Source of the DNA: an uncultured Clostridia bacterium
GTDB lineage: Bacteria; Bacillota; Clostridia; Christensenellales; CAG-138
Direction: 5' to 3'
NCBI GenBank assembly: GCA_947168565.1
Contig: CAMVMM010000019.1
Coordinates: 1 to 44,569, forward strand
Length of the DNA stretch: 44,569 nt
Shown: one piece after another, positions 17,339 to 26,767 of the stretch
Numbering within the stretch: position 1 is the stretch's first letter
How the letters are laid out: each line of letters opens with the position of its first letter
Notes under the pieces: model-generated
What the model was told of the DNA's origin: nothing
The model's input: the letters and a program-made list of their open reading frames with translations, nothing else
Databases searched by the model: none
Made by a program: the position numbers and the translations under genes

Positions 17339-17986
17339 TTACACCTTTCTTGAGGCAAGGATGAACGCCTCCGCGTTTTTCCCGATAGCCTCAAAATCGC
17401 CGCCGTCAATAAGCGCCTTGTCGAAAAGCGAGGAGCTTATGCCGAACGCGCACGCGCCCGCTCTGCGAAACGCCGCGATATTCAGGAGCGTTACCCCGCC
17501 CACGGCGGCGCAGCGTATATGCGAAAGCGGGGTGGTGACGGCGGAAAAATAGCCCGCTCCGAGCGAGCCCGCCGGAAAAAGCTTCACGATATCCGCGCCG
17601 CATGAGGCGGCGAAGGCGATCTCCGTGGGCGTCATGGCGCCCGGAACGGACACAAGCCCCATGCGCTTCGTTTCGCGGATGATGCGCTCGTCGGTATTTG
17701 GCGAAACCACGTACTCCGCGCCCGCTTCAAGGGCGAGCGCAAGCTGTTCAAGCGTCAGCACCGTGCCCGCGCCAACGGCCATCCCGCCGCCAAGATGCGC
17801 TTTTAAAAGCCTTATCGCCTCCACGGTATCCGCGCCGCCGCGCCTTTGATCGAATGTGACCTCCACGGCGCGAACGCCGCCGCGCATCAGCGCGCTTGCC
17901 GCCGAAAGCAGCTTTTCGCCGTAAACGCCCCTTGCGATGGCGATGACGCCGTTTTCAAGCAGCATATCAAGCGTATTATTACCCAT
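17339..17986 (-). CDS. eda: KDPG/KHG aldolase (2-dehydro-3-deoxy-phosphogluconate aldolase)
   Basis: This 215-residue class I aldolase cleaves KDPG to pyruvate and glyceraldehyde 3-phosphate (Entner-Doudoroff/uronate breakdown). It has the catalytic Glu in VEVTFD, GAGTVL, SPNTDE, and the Schiff-base Lys in IVKLFPAGSLG. The start at 17986 is preferred to the in-frame ATG at 18013 because GAGGGG lies 7 nt upstream of it and the family normally begins near this point. It follows trmL by 23 nt. No KDG kinase is next to it, so the pathway cannot be closed from this window. Confidence 0.9.
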   Translation of the reverse strand: MGNNTLDMLLENGVIAIARGVYGEKLLSAASALMRGGVRAVEVTFDQRRGGADTVEAIRLLKAHLGGGMAVGAGTVLTLEQLALALEAGAEYVVSPNTDERIIRETKRMGLVSVPGAMTPTEIAFAASCGADIVKLFPAGSLGAGYFSAVTTPLSHIRCAAVGGVTLLNIAAFRRAGACAFGISSSLFDKALIDGGDFEAIGKNAEAFILASRKV

Positions 17987-18009
17987 ACTTTTCCCCTCAA
18001 AAAGCAAAA

Positions 18010-18477
18010 TCAAACAAGCTCTCCGAAATCGTTTTGCCGCAGCGCCTCGTATACGGCTATCGCGGCGGAATTGGAAAGATTCAGCGAGCGGAGCGTTTTC
18101 CGCATCGGGATGCGCACCGCATCCTCGCGCCTGCGCGACAGCAGCTCCTCCCCCAGCCCCGCCGTTTCCTTGCCGAAAACGAGGAAATCGCCCGGCCTGT
18201 ACCTTACCTCGGTATAGGCCCTTTCCGCATGGGTGGAAAAAAGGAAGAAGCGCGCATCCTTGAATCTTTCCTCAAGCTCCGCAAAGCTTTTGTAATAGTG
18301 AATATCCAGCTCGCTCCAATAATCGAGACCGGCGCGTTTCAGCTTTTTATCGTCTATCCTGAAGCCGAGCGGCTCCACAAGATGCAGCGAGCAGCCCGTT
18401 ACGGCGCAGGTTCTTGAAATATTGCCCGTGTTTTGCGGGATCTCGGGCTCCACCAAAACTATGTTGAACACATCCAT
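18010..18477 (-). CDS. trmL: tRNA (cytidine/uridine-34-2'-O)-methyltransferase TrmL (SPOUT)
   Basis: This 155-residue minimal SPOUT methyltransferase methylates the ribose of the wobble base in tRNA-Leu. It shows NIVLVEPEIPQNTGNISRTC at the N-terminus, the knot motifs FGKETAGLG and RIPM....RSLNLSNSAAIAVYE, and normal length. It is first in the downstream run with eda, and a good promoter lies 94 nt upstream. The Shine-Dalgarno is weak. Confidence 0.92.
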   Translation of the reverse strand: MDVFNIVLVEPEIPQNTGNISRTCAVTGCSLHLVEPLGFRIDDKKLKRAGLDYWSELDIHYYKSFAELEERFKDARFFLFSTHAERAYTEVRYRPGDFLVFGKETAGLGEELLSRRREDAVRIPMRKTLRSLNLSNSAAIAVYEALRQNDFGELV

Positions 18478-18570
18478 ACCGGATCGCAGCTTTGAATTGC
18501 CGAAGGGCGCTTTGGGCTCCTTTTTGGAAAAAGCGCTGCATTCGGCCCGGGCGCACGCGATCTTAGCTTA

Positions 18571-18599
18571 ATTATACTTAAATCGGGCGGGATTATCAA
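18571..18599 (-). promoter_or_regulatory. Sigma-A promoter of the trmL-eda-radC run
   Basis: On the minus strand TTGATA (18599-18594), a 17-nt spacer and TATAAT (18576-18571). Confidence 0.8.
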
Positions 18600-18630
18600 G
18601 TGCCGCGACGCTTTTCCCCTGAATCAAAGG

Positions 18631-18658
18631 CCCTTCACGGCGGCAGAGCTGTGAAGGG
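18631..18658 (-). terminator. Hairpin after pheT, probable terminator
   Basis: A perfect 8-bp stem CCCTTCAC/GTGAAGGG about 90 nt beyond the pheT stop has a weak T-run on the minus strand. Confidence 0.55.
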
Positions 18659-18704
18659 CAAGCGGCAATATGCCTTGATAGTTATTTTTTGTAAATATCC
18701 GCAG

Positions 18705-18752
18705 ACTCGCGGCTGTTCGGCTTCGCGGCTGTTCGGCTTCGCGGCTGTTCAG
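18705..18752. repeat. Three tandem 16-bp repeats at the pheT 3' end
   Basis: The unit CTTCGCGGCTGTTCGG is present three times (18705, 18721, 18737) with one or two substitutions in the outer copies. The innermost unit overlaps the pheT stop codon. Confidence 0.85.
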
Positions 18753-21181
18753 CTCCTCAGCTCCGCGTCCAGCCTGAACTTGAGCGCCTTGAGGATCTGG
18801 TTGACGGTGCGGTTTATCTCCTCGTCGTTGAGGGTATGATCCTCGCTCCTCAGCTCGAAGCGGAACGCCATGCTCTTTTTGCCCTCCGGAATGCCCTTTT
18901 CGCCCGGCTCCTTGGGGTAGAACACGTCGAACACGCGCACGTTTTCAACCGTCACCGCCGTTTTCGCCGCCGCGATTGCGTCCGTTATCTGCTGCGCCTC
19001 GGTTTTTTCGTCCACAACTATCGCAAGATCGCGCGGCACTATCGGGAACTTGGGCAGCGGCCTGAACTTGCGCTCGGAGGCGAGGTGGGAAAGCAGCTTA
19101 AAGAAATCGATCTCCGCAATATACGCGGGCGCGTTCAATTCAAAGCTTCTGCGCACCCTGGGATGCACGCCGCCAAGCTCGCCTACGCGCTCGCCCTCAA
19201 GCAGGATGACCGCCTTCTGGCCGGGATGCAGGTATTCCCCGCCGCCGCGCTCAAAGCGCAATTCCTTTGCGCCAAGCGCCGCAAAAAGCTGCTCTATAAC
19301 GCCCTTGAGTGTGTAGAAGCTCTCGCCCGCACCGGTGCAGGCGATGCCGAGCATCCTGCGCTCCTCCGGCAGGTCGTCGTTATTATCGAAATGCACGTTG
19401 CCAAGCTCAAAGAATCTGCCGTGCCCCGTTTTGCGGTTCGCGTTCAGCCGCAGCGTTCTCAGAATGCCGCCAACGAGCGTGGTGCGCATAAGGCTCTGAT
19501 CCTCGCCGAAGGGATTGCGCAGGCGCACGGTTCGGCGCTTTTCGTCGTTTTCATCAAGGAGCAGCGCGTCGTATTCCTGCGGGGAGGTGAAATTATAGTT
19601 ATAAAGCTCCATGAAGCCCATGGCGGTCATCAGGTCCTTTATTTCGTCCTCCCGCGCAAAGCTCGCGCCCAGCCTGCCCTGGAACGTGTCCCCGTTCATG
19701 AGGGTGGGGGCGATATTGTCGTAGCCATAGAGCCTGCCCACCTCCTCGGCGATGTCCCAATCGGTTTCAAGGCCGGATTCGATATCCACTCTGAAATGCG
19801 GCACCTCTATTTTAAGCTTATCGCCCTCAACGCGGGCGGGCACGTTTATGGAGGAGAGCAGCTCCGCCATCGTTTCGCCGGAAAGCTCGGTATTGAGTAT
19901 GCGGTTCACATGCGCAATATCCGCGTAAACGGTGCGCTCGGCGGGCTTTTTGGCGCAAACGTCGATAAGTCCGCCAACTACCCTGCCCGCGCCAAGCTGC
20001 TCCACAAGCTCTATCGCGCGCGCGATCGCCTTTTCCGCGTTCACAGCCTCAACGCCCTTTGTGAAGCGCGCGGAGGAATCGGTGGAGTGGCGCAGCCTGC
20101 GCGTTGTGTGCCTTATGTTTTCGGGCAAAAACACGGCGCTTTCAAACAGCGTGACCTTGGTTTTTTCGGTTATTTCGGAATTGAGGCCGCCCATCACGCC
20201 CGCTATGCCAACGCCCTTGGCGGGGTCGGCTATAAGCAGCATATCGGCGCTCATCTCGCGCTCCTTGCCGTCCAGCGTGGTAACGATCTCCTTATCGTGC
20301 GCGTTTCGCACCACGATCTGCCCGTCCTTAATGCAGGCAAGATCGAAGGCGTGCATCGGGTGCCCGTACTCAAGCAGCACGAAATTGGTGATGTCCACTA
20401 TATTATTTATCGGGCGAAGCCCCGCAAGCTTCAGCCGAAGCTGCATCCACTTGGGCGAGGGCTCTATTTTAAGATCGGTCACCACCCTTGCAAGGTAGCG
20501 CGGGCAGAGCGTTTCATTTAAAACCGTGACGCCGGCATACTCCGAGGCGTCGCCCACGCCCTCCACGGGCTTTATCTCCGGCTCCGCCATCCGCTGCCCC
20601 AGCGCGCTTGCCGCCTCACGGCAAAGTCCGAGTATGCTCTGGCAGTCCGTCCTGTTCGGAGTGAGCTCAATATCGAAGATAACGTCGTCAAGCTCCAGCG
20701 CCCTTTCGATGGGCTCGCCGTTTTCGTGCTTTTCGTTCAGCACCAGCACGCTGTCCGCCCCCGCGCCCTCGTACTCCGCGTCGCCTATGCCAAGCTCCGC
20801 GCCGCCGCAGAACATTCCGTCGCTCACAACGCCGCGCATCTTGGTGGGGTGTATCTCCATGCCGTCAGCAAGCACCGCGCCGTCCAGCGCCACGGGCACC
20901 TGATCGCCCGCCTTCACGTTCTGCGCGTTCGTAACTATGGTGATATTTTTCTTTTCGCCGTTTTCATCCCTTCTGCCCACGTCCACGCTGCAAACGCGCA
21001 GCCGCTCGGCGTTCGGGTGCTGCTCGATATCGTCTATCGTGCAAACGAAAACGCCCGTCGCCTTCATTTCGGGAATTATCTCCGCCACCTCGAAGCCGCG
21101 CAGCAGCATCCTTGTGGCAAACTCTTGGTGGGAAACATTGTATTGAACATGGTCTTTAAGCCATTTAAGAGGAAGCTTCAT
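18749..21181 (-). CDS. pheT: Phenylalanyl-tRNA synthetase beta subunit
   Basis: This 810-residue protein is full length. It has an N-terminal EMAP-II/OB tRNA-binding domain (about 40-155, with VGRRDENGEKKNIT and the GMFCGGAELG motif), the B3/4 editing domain (about 210-380), B5 (about 410-480), the catalytic-like core (GYDNIAPT, then NPFGEDQSLMRTTL), and the C-terminal anticodon-binding FDX-ACB domain (PKFPIVPRDLAIVV onward). With PheS it forms the (alpha-beta)2 enzyme that charges tRNA-Phe. It starts 29 nt after pheS and shares its T-box control. Confidence 0.97.
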   Translation of the reverse strand: MKLPLKWLKDHVQYNVSHQEFATRMLLRGFEVAEIIPEMKATGVFVCTIDDIEQHPNAERLRVCSVDVGRRDENGEKKNITIVTNAQNVKAGDQVPVALDGAVLADGMEIHPTKMRGVVSDGMFCGGAELGIGDAEYEGAGADSVLVLNEKHENGEPIERALELDDVIFDIELTPNRTDCQSILGLCREAASALGQRMAEPEIKPVEGVGDASEYAGVTVLNETLCPRYLARVVTDLKIEPSPKWMQLRLKLAGLRPINNIVDITNFVLLEYGHPMHAFDLACIKDGQIVVRNAHDKEIVTTLDGKEREMSADMLLIADPAKGVGIAGVMGGLNSEITEKTKVTLFESAVFLPENIRHTTRRLRHSTDSSARFTKGVEAVNAEKAIARAIELVEQLGAGRVVGGLIDVCAKKPAERTVYADIAHVNRILNTELSGETMAELLSSINVPARVEGDKLKIEVPHFRVDIESGLETDWDIAEEVGRLYGYDNIAPTLMNGDTFQGRLGASFAREDEIKDLMTAMGFMELYNYNFTSPQEYDALLLDENDEKRRTVRLRNPFGEDQSLMRTTLVGGILRTLRLNANRKTGHGRFFELGNVHFDNNDDLPEERRMLGIACTGAGESFYTLKGVIEQLFAALGAKELRFERGGGEYLHPGQKAVILLEGERVGELGGVHPRVRRSFELNAPAYIAEIDFFKLLSHLASERKFRPLPKFPIVPRDLAIVVDEKTEAQQITDAIAAAKTAVTVENVRVFDVFYPKEPGEKGIPEGKKSMAFRFELRSEDHTLNDEEINRTVNQILKALKFRLDAELRS

Positions 21182-21210
21182 AATATTTTTCTCCTATTCC
21201 TTCGGCTTTA

Positions 21211-22233
21211 TCAAAGCTGGCGCAAAAAGCGCGCATCGCCCTCGTAGAGCAGGCGAATATCGTTTATGCCGTATTTAAGGCAGGCAACGCGATCCACGCC
21301 CACGCCGAACGCAAAGGCGTTCCACTCATGGGGATCCAGCCCGCAGTTCTCTATCTCGTGCGGATTCGTCATGCCGCAGCCCATTATCTCCATCCAGCCC
21401 GTGCCCTTGCAGGAGGAGCAGCCCTTGCCGCCGCAGATGGTGCAGCTTATATCCACCTCCGCCGAGGGCTCGGTGAACGGGAAATAGCTCGGGCGCAGCC
21501 TTGAGCGCACGTTTTCACCGAAAACCGCCTTCACGAAGGTATCTATGGTGCCCTTCAGATCGGCAAAGGTCAGGTGCTTATCCACCACAAGCCCCTCCAT
21601 CTGCATGAAAACGGGGCTGTGGCTCGCATCGGGTTCGTCCACGCGGAACACCCTGCCGGGGATCACCACGCGGAACGGCGGCTCAAGCGTCATCAGCGCG
21701 CGCGCCTCGCAGGGGGAGGTGTGCGTTCTGAGCAGCACCCTGTCGTTTACGTAGAAGGTATCCTGCATATCCCTTGCCGGATGGTTCAGCGGCAGGTTCA
21801 GCTTGGTGAAGTTATAGTCGTCATACTCCACCTCCGGGCCTTCAAAGGTGGTGAAGCCAAGCCCTATCAGCGCATCGCGTATCTGCCTGTACACCACGGT
21901 CAGCGGGCTGAGCTTGCCGAAGGGTATATCCGTCACGCCGGGCAGGGTCACGTCTATCGTTTCCGCCCTTATGCGCAGCTCCTCCGCCCGCTCCTCCATG
22001 CGCGCCTTCGCGCCCTCAAACATGGAGGCAAGCTCCTGCTTCACAATATTTGCCTCCTTGCCGAGCTTTGCCCGCTCATCCGCAGCAAGACTCGCCATGC
22101 CGCGAAGTATGCCGGTGAGCGCGCCGTTTCTGCCAAGAATGTTTACGTTTAATTCGGTAAGCTCCGCCTCGCTCTGCACCTTTTCAAGCTTTTTCAGCGC
22201 CTCTTCACGAATTTTTGCAAGTTCCTCAAGCAT
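21211..22233 (-). CDS. pheS: Phenylalanyl-tRNA synthetase alpha subunit
   Basis: This 340-residue protein has an N-terminal coiled coil (residues about 1-85, Glu/Lys/Ala-rich) and a class II catalytic domain with DTFYVNDRVLLRTHTSPCEAR (motif 2 region), FRVDEPDASHSPVFMQ and the ending GVGVDRVACLKYGI (motif 3). Four Cys in CTICGGKGCSSCKG form a zinc-knuckle-like insert found in some bacterial PheS. It is first in pheST, under a T-box riboswitch. Confidence 0.97.
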   Translation of the reverse strand: MLEELAKIREEALKKLEKVQSEAELTELNVNILGRNGALTGILRGMASLAADERAKLGKEANIVKQELASMFEGAKARMEERAEELRIRAETIDVTLPGVTDIPFGKLSPLTVVYRQIRDALIGLGFTTFEGPEVEYDDYNFTKLNLPLNHPARDMQDTFYVNDRVLLRTHTSPCEARALMTLEPPFRVVIPGRVFRVDEPDASHSPVFMQMEGLVVDKHLTFADLKGTIDTFVKAVFGENVRSRLRPSYFPFTEPSAEVDISCTICGGKGCSSCKGTGWMEIMGCGMTNPHEIENCGLDPHEWNAFAFGVGVDRVACLKYGINDIRLLYEGDARFLRQL

Positions 22234-22263
22234 TTCAGTTTCTCCTTGCTTTTGAATAGTGAT

Positions 22264-22597
22264 AAAAAAACACAGGCGCCCATCCCCAAGGGACGAGCGC
22301 GCCTATCTCGTGGTACCACCCTGATTCGCGCCCCTCGCAAGCCCTCCGATACTCCAACAGACCATGCGGAACGGCAGAGAGCGTGAAAAGCGCCTCAAAA
22401 AGCTGTATCGGGCTTACCCGGCTTCAACTACGCACCGAAAAGGCTTGAAAACAGCGGGAGACCGCGTCAAGCGCTCATTCGGCTTCACCGAAGCGGCTCG
22501 GGAGGGAACTTTGTGAACGCGCCCCACAAGCCGCTTTCAGCACCGCGGCTCTCTCTTTGGAAGGGCTTGCTCTTTTTCTCCGTCAAAGCCTATATAC
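22264..22597 (-). promoter_or_regulatory. T-box riboswitch (tRNA-Phe) controlling pheST
   Basis: The minus-strand leader holds the T-box core AGGGTGGTACCACGAG (22322-22307), including the UGGU that pairs with uncharged tRNA CCA. It is followed by a terminator stem AGGCGC/GCGCCT (22304-22299 with 22279-22274) and seven T (22270-22264), ending 30 nt before the pheS ATG. Upstream is a long Stem I region with an AGAGA motif. A UUC Phe codon at 22517-22515, followed by A, is the likely specifier. Uncharged tRNA-Phe should favour the antiterminator and read-through. Confidence 0.92.
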
Positions 22598-22603
22598 ACG
22601 ATT

Positions 22604-22632
22604 AGTTTACCACCATTCTGCCAATCTGTCAA
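22604..22632 (-). promoter_or_regulatory. Promoter of the pheST T-box transcript
   Basis: On the minus strand TTGACA (22632-22627), a 17-nt spacer and TAAACT (22609-22604). Confidence 0.75.
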
Positions 22633-22742
22633 TACGGAAAAGCCGGTTTACGCATGGGTGCGCTAAAAGAGTGAAGCCCTCATGCCGGAAGCCCTGCAAA
22701 AGCTCCTTCCGAAAGCTCGGCCCCGGCCATTGATATTGAGCC

Positions 22743-22777
22743 AAAAGCCGCCGCCCGATGCTTGATCGGACGGCGGC
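22743..22777 (-). terminator. Terminator of the aconitase-family gene
   Basis: GCCGCCG and CCGAT arms pair with ATCGG and CGGCGGC (22747-22777) with a single mismatch around a 5-nt loop. TTTT follows on the minus strand. It lies about 50 nt past the stop. Confidence 0.8.
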
Positions 22778-22825
22778 GGCTTTATTCTATGCGGGACTTA
22801 TAGGCCCTTTTCGGCGGATGGGGGC

Positions 22826-25072
22826 TCAGTCCTCCATGTGCGCCTTATAGTAGTTCATAAGGTTGCCCTCGAGCAGGATCTCCTTTTCATCCTGAGTGAG
22901 GCCCTTGATATAGAGGGTGATATCGTTTACGCCCGATTTGGTGATGACCTTCGCAGGGATCTCCTCGATGCCCTTTTCAACCGCCTCGCGGATGCCGGGA
23001 ACGAACACGAAATCGCCGCAGTCATAATTGAACTCGGTGCCCTCCGCGATGGTGAAGGGAAGGATGCCCCAGTTGATGCAGTTACTGCGATAGCGCTTGG
23101 TGGCGTACTCATAGCAGATATTTGCAAAGCCGCCGAGAACGCGCTGGCAGGAAGCCGCCTGCTCGCGGGCGGAGCCGTCGCCGGGCTTATTTGCAAACAC
23201 GCAGGAGCCGAAGCCGGTGGTGTTTATAAGCTCATCGGCGTTGCCGACCTTGGAGAGCGCGTCCATGATGCGCTCGGGCTTCTTGCCCGCGCGGCGCTCA
23301 AAGTCCATAGCCATGACCTGCTTGCTGCGGCCGACGTACTCGGGCACGCGGCGGGAGAGCGCAAACTCCGCAAGGCGGAGGGGGTTGCTGCGGTAGCTGG
23401 AGGTTTCGCCGGAGGGGATGAGCTCGTCCGTGGTGGTAACGGGATCGTGTATTACCGCATCCAGCTCGAAGAGCGCGTTTTCGGTGAGGGGGAACATTTC
23501 GGGCCAATCGGTGATATTGGGACCGAGCTTGAGTTCAACGGTGGGATCGGGCTTGCCGAAGCCGTTGTAAACGCGCCTGTCGTAAACGCTCTTATCGAAA
23601 TGATACTCCACGTGGGTATCGTCGTAGTCGATATCGGTTGCCGCGGTGATCACGCCGTGGTTGCGGGCGGTTGCCGCGATTGAGCGGGAGTCCATAAGGC
23701 ATACGAAGCTGATCTGGCCCTCGCCGGGCTTGCTGCCTTCACGGTTCGGGAAATTGCGGGTGGTGTGGCGGAGGGAGAGGCCGTTGTTTGCCGGCACGTC
23801 GCCTGCGCCGAAGCACGGGCCGCAGAAGCTCTGCTTGATGATCGCGCCGCTCTCAAGAAGCTTTTCGGTGGCGCCGATGCGGGTCAGCTCAAGGCTGGTG
23901 GGAACGCTGGTGGGGTAAACGGAGAGACCGAAATAGCCGTCGCCAACGTCGTGCCCATCCATGATATTGGCGGCTTCAACTATATTATCGAAAAGTCCGC
24001 CGGAGCAGCCTGCGATAACGCCCTGATCCGCGATCACTTTGCCGTCCACGATCTTATCCAGCAGATTCACGTGAACCTTCTTGAACTTTGCCTCGGCCTC
24101 GGCCTGAACGCCCTTTAAAATCTCCTCAGCGTTTGCAACGAATTCCTTGATGGTGTACGCATTGGAGGGATGGAAGGGAAGCGCGATCATGCTCTCGACC
24201 TTGTCCAGCTCGATGGTGATCATGCTGTCGTAATACGCAACGCCCTTGGGGGCAAGCTTCTTATAGCCCTCGGGGCGGCCGTAGGTCTTATAATAGTTCT
24301 CGATCTCCGCATCGGTCTCCCAGATGGAGCTGAGGCAGGTGGTTTCGGTGGTCATAACGTCGATGCCGTTTCTGAAATCGGCGGGCAGCTCGGCAACGCC
24401 GGGGCCGACGAATTCGAGCACCTTGTTTTTCACAAAGCCGCTCTCGAAGGTGGCCTTGACGAGGGCTATCGCAACGTCGTGCGGGCCGACGCCGTGGCGG
24501 GGCTTGCCGGTGAGGTAAACCAGCACCACCTCGGGCGCGTTCACGTCGTAGGTATTTTTAAGAAGCTGCTTCACAAGCTCCGGGCCGCCTTCGCCAACGC
24601 CCATGGTGCCGAGCGCACCGTAGCGGGTGTGGCTGTCCGAGCCGAGGATCATATTGCCGCACATGGTCATGGCCTCGCGCGCGTAGCTGTGGATAACGCT
24701 CTGATTCACGGGCACGTAGATGCCGCCGTATTTCTTGGCTGCGGAAAGACCGAAAACATGATCGTCCTCATTGATGGTGCCGCCGACCGCACAAAGGCTG
24801 TTGTGGCAGTTCGTCATCGCGTAGGGGATCGGGAACTGCTTGAGGCCGGAGGCTCTCGCGGTCTGGATGATGCCCACGTAGGTGATGTCGTGGCTCATCA
24901 GGCAGTCGAAGCAGATGCGCATTTTCTTGGGATCGTCCGAAACGTCGTGCGCGCGCATGATCTGGTAAGCGATGGTGTTTTCACGGCCCTGATCGGGGGT
25001 GATTCCGGGAGCGGCGTCAAAGGTGGGCTTGCCGTCCACAAGGTAAACGCCCTTGTTGTGCAGCTGGATCAT
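22826..25072 (-). CDS. Aconitase-superfamily hydratase
   Basis: This 748-residue protein has the large aconitase alpha/beta/alpha part and, after about residue 540, the swivel domain. The three likely [4Fe-4S] ligands are Cys in AGCSGGLFDN and both Cys in SFCGPCFGAGD. The first motif differs from the GSCTNS of classic aconitase, so citrate may not be the substrate. Other family features are SDSHTRYGALGTMGVGEGG and NFPNREGS. Such proteins are usually annotated simply as 'hydratase' in Clostridia; aconitate hydratase is the nearest specific name. AAAGGAG precedes the ATG. It is monocistronic, with no citrate synthase or isocitrate dehydrogenase beside it. Confidence 0.85.
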   Translation of the reverse strand: MIQLHNKGVYLVDGKPTFDAAPGITPDQGRENTIAYQIMRAHDVSDDPKKMRICFDCLMSHDITYVGIIQTARASGLKQFPIPYAMTNCHNSLCAVGGTINEDDHVFGLSAAKKYGGIYVPVNQSVIHSYAREAMTMCGNMILGSDSHTRYGALGTMGVGEGGPELVKQLLKNTYDVNAPEVVLVYLTGKPRHGVGPHDVAIALVKATFESGFVKNKVLEFVGPGVAELPADFRNGIDVMTTETTCLSSIWETDAEIENYYKTYGRPEGYKKLAPKGVAYYDSMITIELDKVESMIALPFHPSNAYTIKEFVANAEEILKGVQAEAEAKFKKVHVNLLDKIVDGKVIADQGVIAGCSGGLFDNIVEAANIMDGHDVGDGYFGLSVYPTSVPTSLELTRIGATEKLLESGAIIKQSFCGPCFGAGDVPANNGLSLRHTTRNFPNREGSKPGEGQISFVCLMDSRSIAATARNHGVITAATDIDYDDTHVEYHFDKSVYDRRVYNGFGKPDPTVELKLGPNITDWPEMFPLTENALFELDAVIHDPVTTTDELIPSGETSSYRSNPLRLAEFALSRRVPEYVGRSKQVMAMDFERRAGKKPERIMDALSKVGNADELINTTGFGSCVFANKPGDGSAREQAASCQRVLGGFANICYEYATKRYRSNCINWGILPFTIAEGTEFNYDCGDFVFVPGIREAVEKGIEEIPAKVITKSGVNDITLYIKGLTQDEKEILLEGNLMNYYKAHMED

Positions 25073-25142
25073 CTGATTGGTAAACTCCTTTAATGCGTTT
25101 TTTGGTGGCTTTTCGGAGCAATACTCTGCCCCGCCTTCAAAT

Positions 25143-25171
25143 ATATTACACTAAATACGGGCCTTTTTCAA
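25143..25171 (-). promoter_or_regulatory. Promoter of the aconitase-family gene
   Basis: On the minus strand TTGAAA (25171-25166), a 17-nt spacer and TAATAT (25148-25143), about 70 nt before the ATG. Confidence 0.7.
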
Positions 25172-25267
25172 GCGAATTTTGACCGCTTTTCGCATATATA
25201 ATGTTTTATATCATGTGTAATCGGGCTTTTTGCGGATTGCATGGGCGTGTAATGATTCTTTATGCGC

Positions 25268-25297
25268 AAAAGCGCCGCAGACAGGCGTCCGCAGCGC
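25268..25297 (-). terminator. Terminator of the sigma/anti-sigma/serpin operon
   Basis: An 11-bp stem (25297-25287 with 25282-25272, two wobble pairs) with a 4-nt loop is followed by TTTT on the minus strand, just past the serpin stop. Confidence 0.82.
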
Positions 25298-25324
25298 GTG
25301 AAACGTGATCATTCACCGAATTGT

Positions 25325-26704
25325 TCAGCCGATATCCGCCGCGCAGCCGATGAAAAGCGGCAGATTCGTTTCGGTATCCATTATCATAAACACGAACGGG
25401 CGGTCAAGAACGATCACGGCCGGCTCTTCAACGGGCATTGCGCTTCCCGCCATCATCTCCACCCTTGTTACGGCGGCGGCCCTCGTGCCCTGCTCCCCCA
25501 CCTCTATATGTGTCTTATGAAGAACCTCGCCAATGAGTATATTGCCGAAGGCGCTTTCACCGAGGCCGGAAAAATCGGCTTTTTTCACGTCGAAAGCATC
25601 CTCCATGCCCATGGCCTTCAGCGCGTCCGCAAGCGATGCTTCAAAGTCGAAGGCAAATTTCGGAAGGCTTGCTATGACCCTGCGATCCCTCGCGCCCTTG
25701 ATGACGGAAAGCAGCCCTTCGCCGTTCAGATTTTCTATAAAATCATAGATATTCACGCCCTCATTCGGAAGCAGCGCCGCAAAAGCGAACCTTCCGCCCT
25801 TGTAGGGCTTTATGAAGCCCTCGGCGTTTGCGGCTTCAAGATAGGCGGCTTCCTCCGAGCGCATGAGCTTTACGGCGCGCTTTTCGCCCTTGGAGGTGGT
25901 GAACTCGCCGTCCCGAAGCTGATGCTCGTATTTATACGGCTCCTCCCAATCCGCCTCGAAGGTCAGCGCGTTTACAAGCTCCATCACCGCATACGGGTCG
26001 ATATCCTCTATGATGCGGTCTATCATGCCGTTCGTTTTTTCCTTCGTCCATGAATTTATCGCATCTACGGTGCTTTTATCAAAGAGCGCTTCAAATATAT
26101 CCGCGCCGTAATAATCGCGGTTTTTATCCAGAAAATCCATATTCACGGTGAAAGCCGGATCGCCGTCCGCAGCCGGATCGAACGCGACTTCATTCTGCCT
26201 GAACCATATCGAATTGGCAGCGCCGAGCTTTGCGTTTTTATCGTTCACAAGCTGATCCAGATAATAGCACAGATATTCGTTCACCTCGCCAGCGCTCATG
26301 CCGCCCGAGAGCGTTTGCTGCATCTCGGAGAGCGTGCCGCCCTTTGCGCCGTTCGCGGTCATCGCAAGCGCAGTCAGCACGGAAAGGGGCGAAACGAGCG
26401 AATTTTCATCGCGCTTGAGCGCATTTTTGAAAAGCTCGGTCATAAAGCCCGCATGGGCCTGCGTGAACGCTTCATCCACAGCCTTGCCCCGCGCGTTTCT
26501 CCCGCCGCCCGATGAAAGCAGGCTGTAGCCGCCTTTAGCCGTTTCTCCGGCCGGCGCATCGGTATTCCTCCTCTCCCCCTCCTTTTCGCCTGTTTTGGCG
26601 GCGCAGGCGGAGGCCAGAATGCTCATTGCCGCAAGTAGCGCGGCAAGGGCAAGAGCGGTGAATTTGCTTTTAAACCCTCGGTTTTTCGGAATCGATTTAA
26701 GCAT
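25325..26704 (-). CDS. Serpin-family protease inhibitor, predicted lipoprotein
   Basis: This 459-residue protein starts at 26704, with AAAGGA 8 nt upstream; an in-frame ATG at 26740 lacks a site. A lipoprotein signal ends in LASAC, so the inhibitor should sit on the outer face of the membrane. The serpin fold is complete: the hinge EVGEQGTRAAAVT, a reactive loop near MMAGSAMPVEEPAV and the C-terminal signature LDRPFVFMIMDTETNLPLFIG. The alanine-rich hinge indicates an inhibitory serpin. The target protease cannot be named. It lies downstream of an ECF sigma/anti-sigma pair, suggesting induction by envelope or protease stress. Confidence 0.93.
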   Translation of the reverse strand: MLKSIPKNRGFKSKFTALALAALLAAMSILASACAAKTGEKEGERRNTDAPAGETAKGGYSLLSSGGGRNARGKAVDEAFTQAHAGFMTELFKNALKRDENSLVSPLSVLTALAMTANGAKGGTLSEMQQTLSGGMSAGEVNEYLCYYLDQLVNDKNAKLGAANSIWFRQNEVAFDPAADGDPAFTVNMDFLDKNRDYYGADIFEALFDKSTVDAINSWTKEKTNGMIDRIIEDIDPYAVMELVNALTFEADWEEPYKYEHQLRDGEFTTSKGEKRAVKLMRSEEAAYLEAANAEGFIKPYKGGRFAFAALLPNEGVNIYDFIENLNGEGLLSVIKGARDRRVIASLPKFAFDFEASLADALKAMGMEDAFDVKKADFSGLGESAFGNILIGEVLHKTHIEVGEQGTRAAAVTRVEMMAGSAMPVEEPAVIVLDRPFVFMIMDTETNLPLFIGCAADIG

Positions 26705-26767
26705 GATCTCAGTCCTTTCTTTTTGCAATAGTTTTTTCAATATGTACTGCGCTCTTTCCGCCGATCC

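Noticed and set aside
18836-20521. 561-codon plus-strand open frame
   Set aside because: Antisense of pheT, without any recognisable domain.
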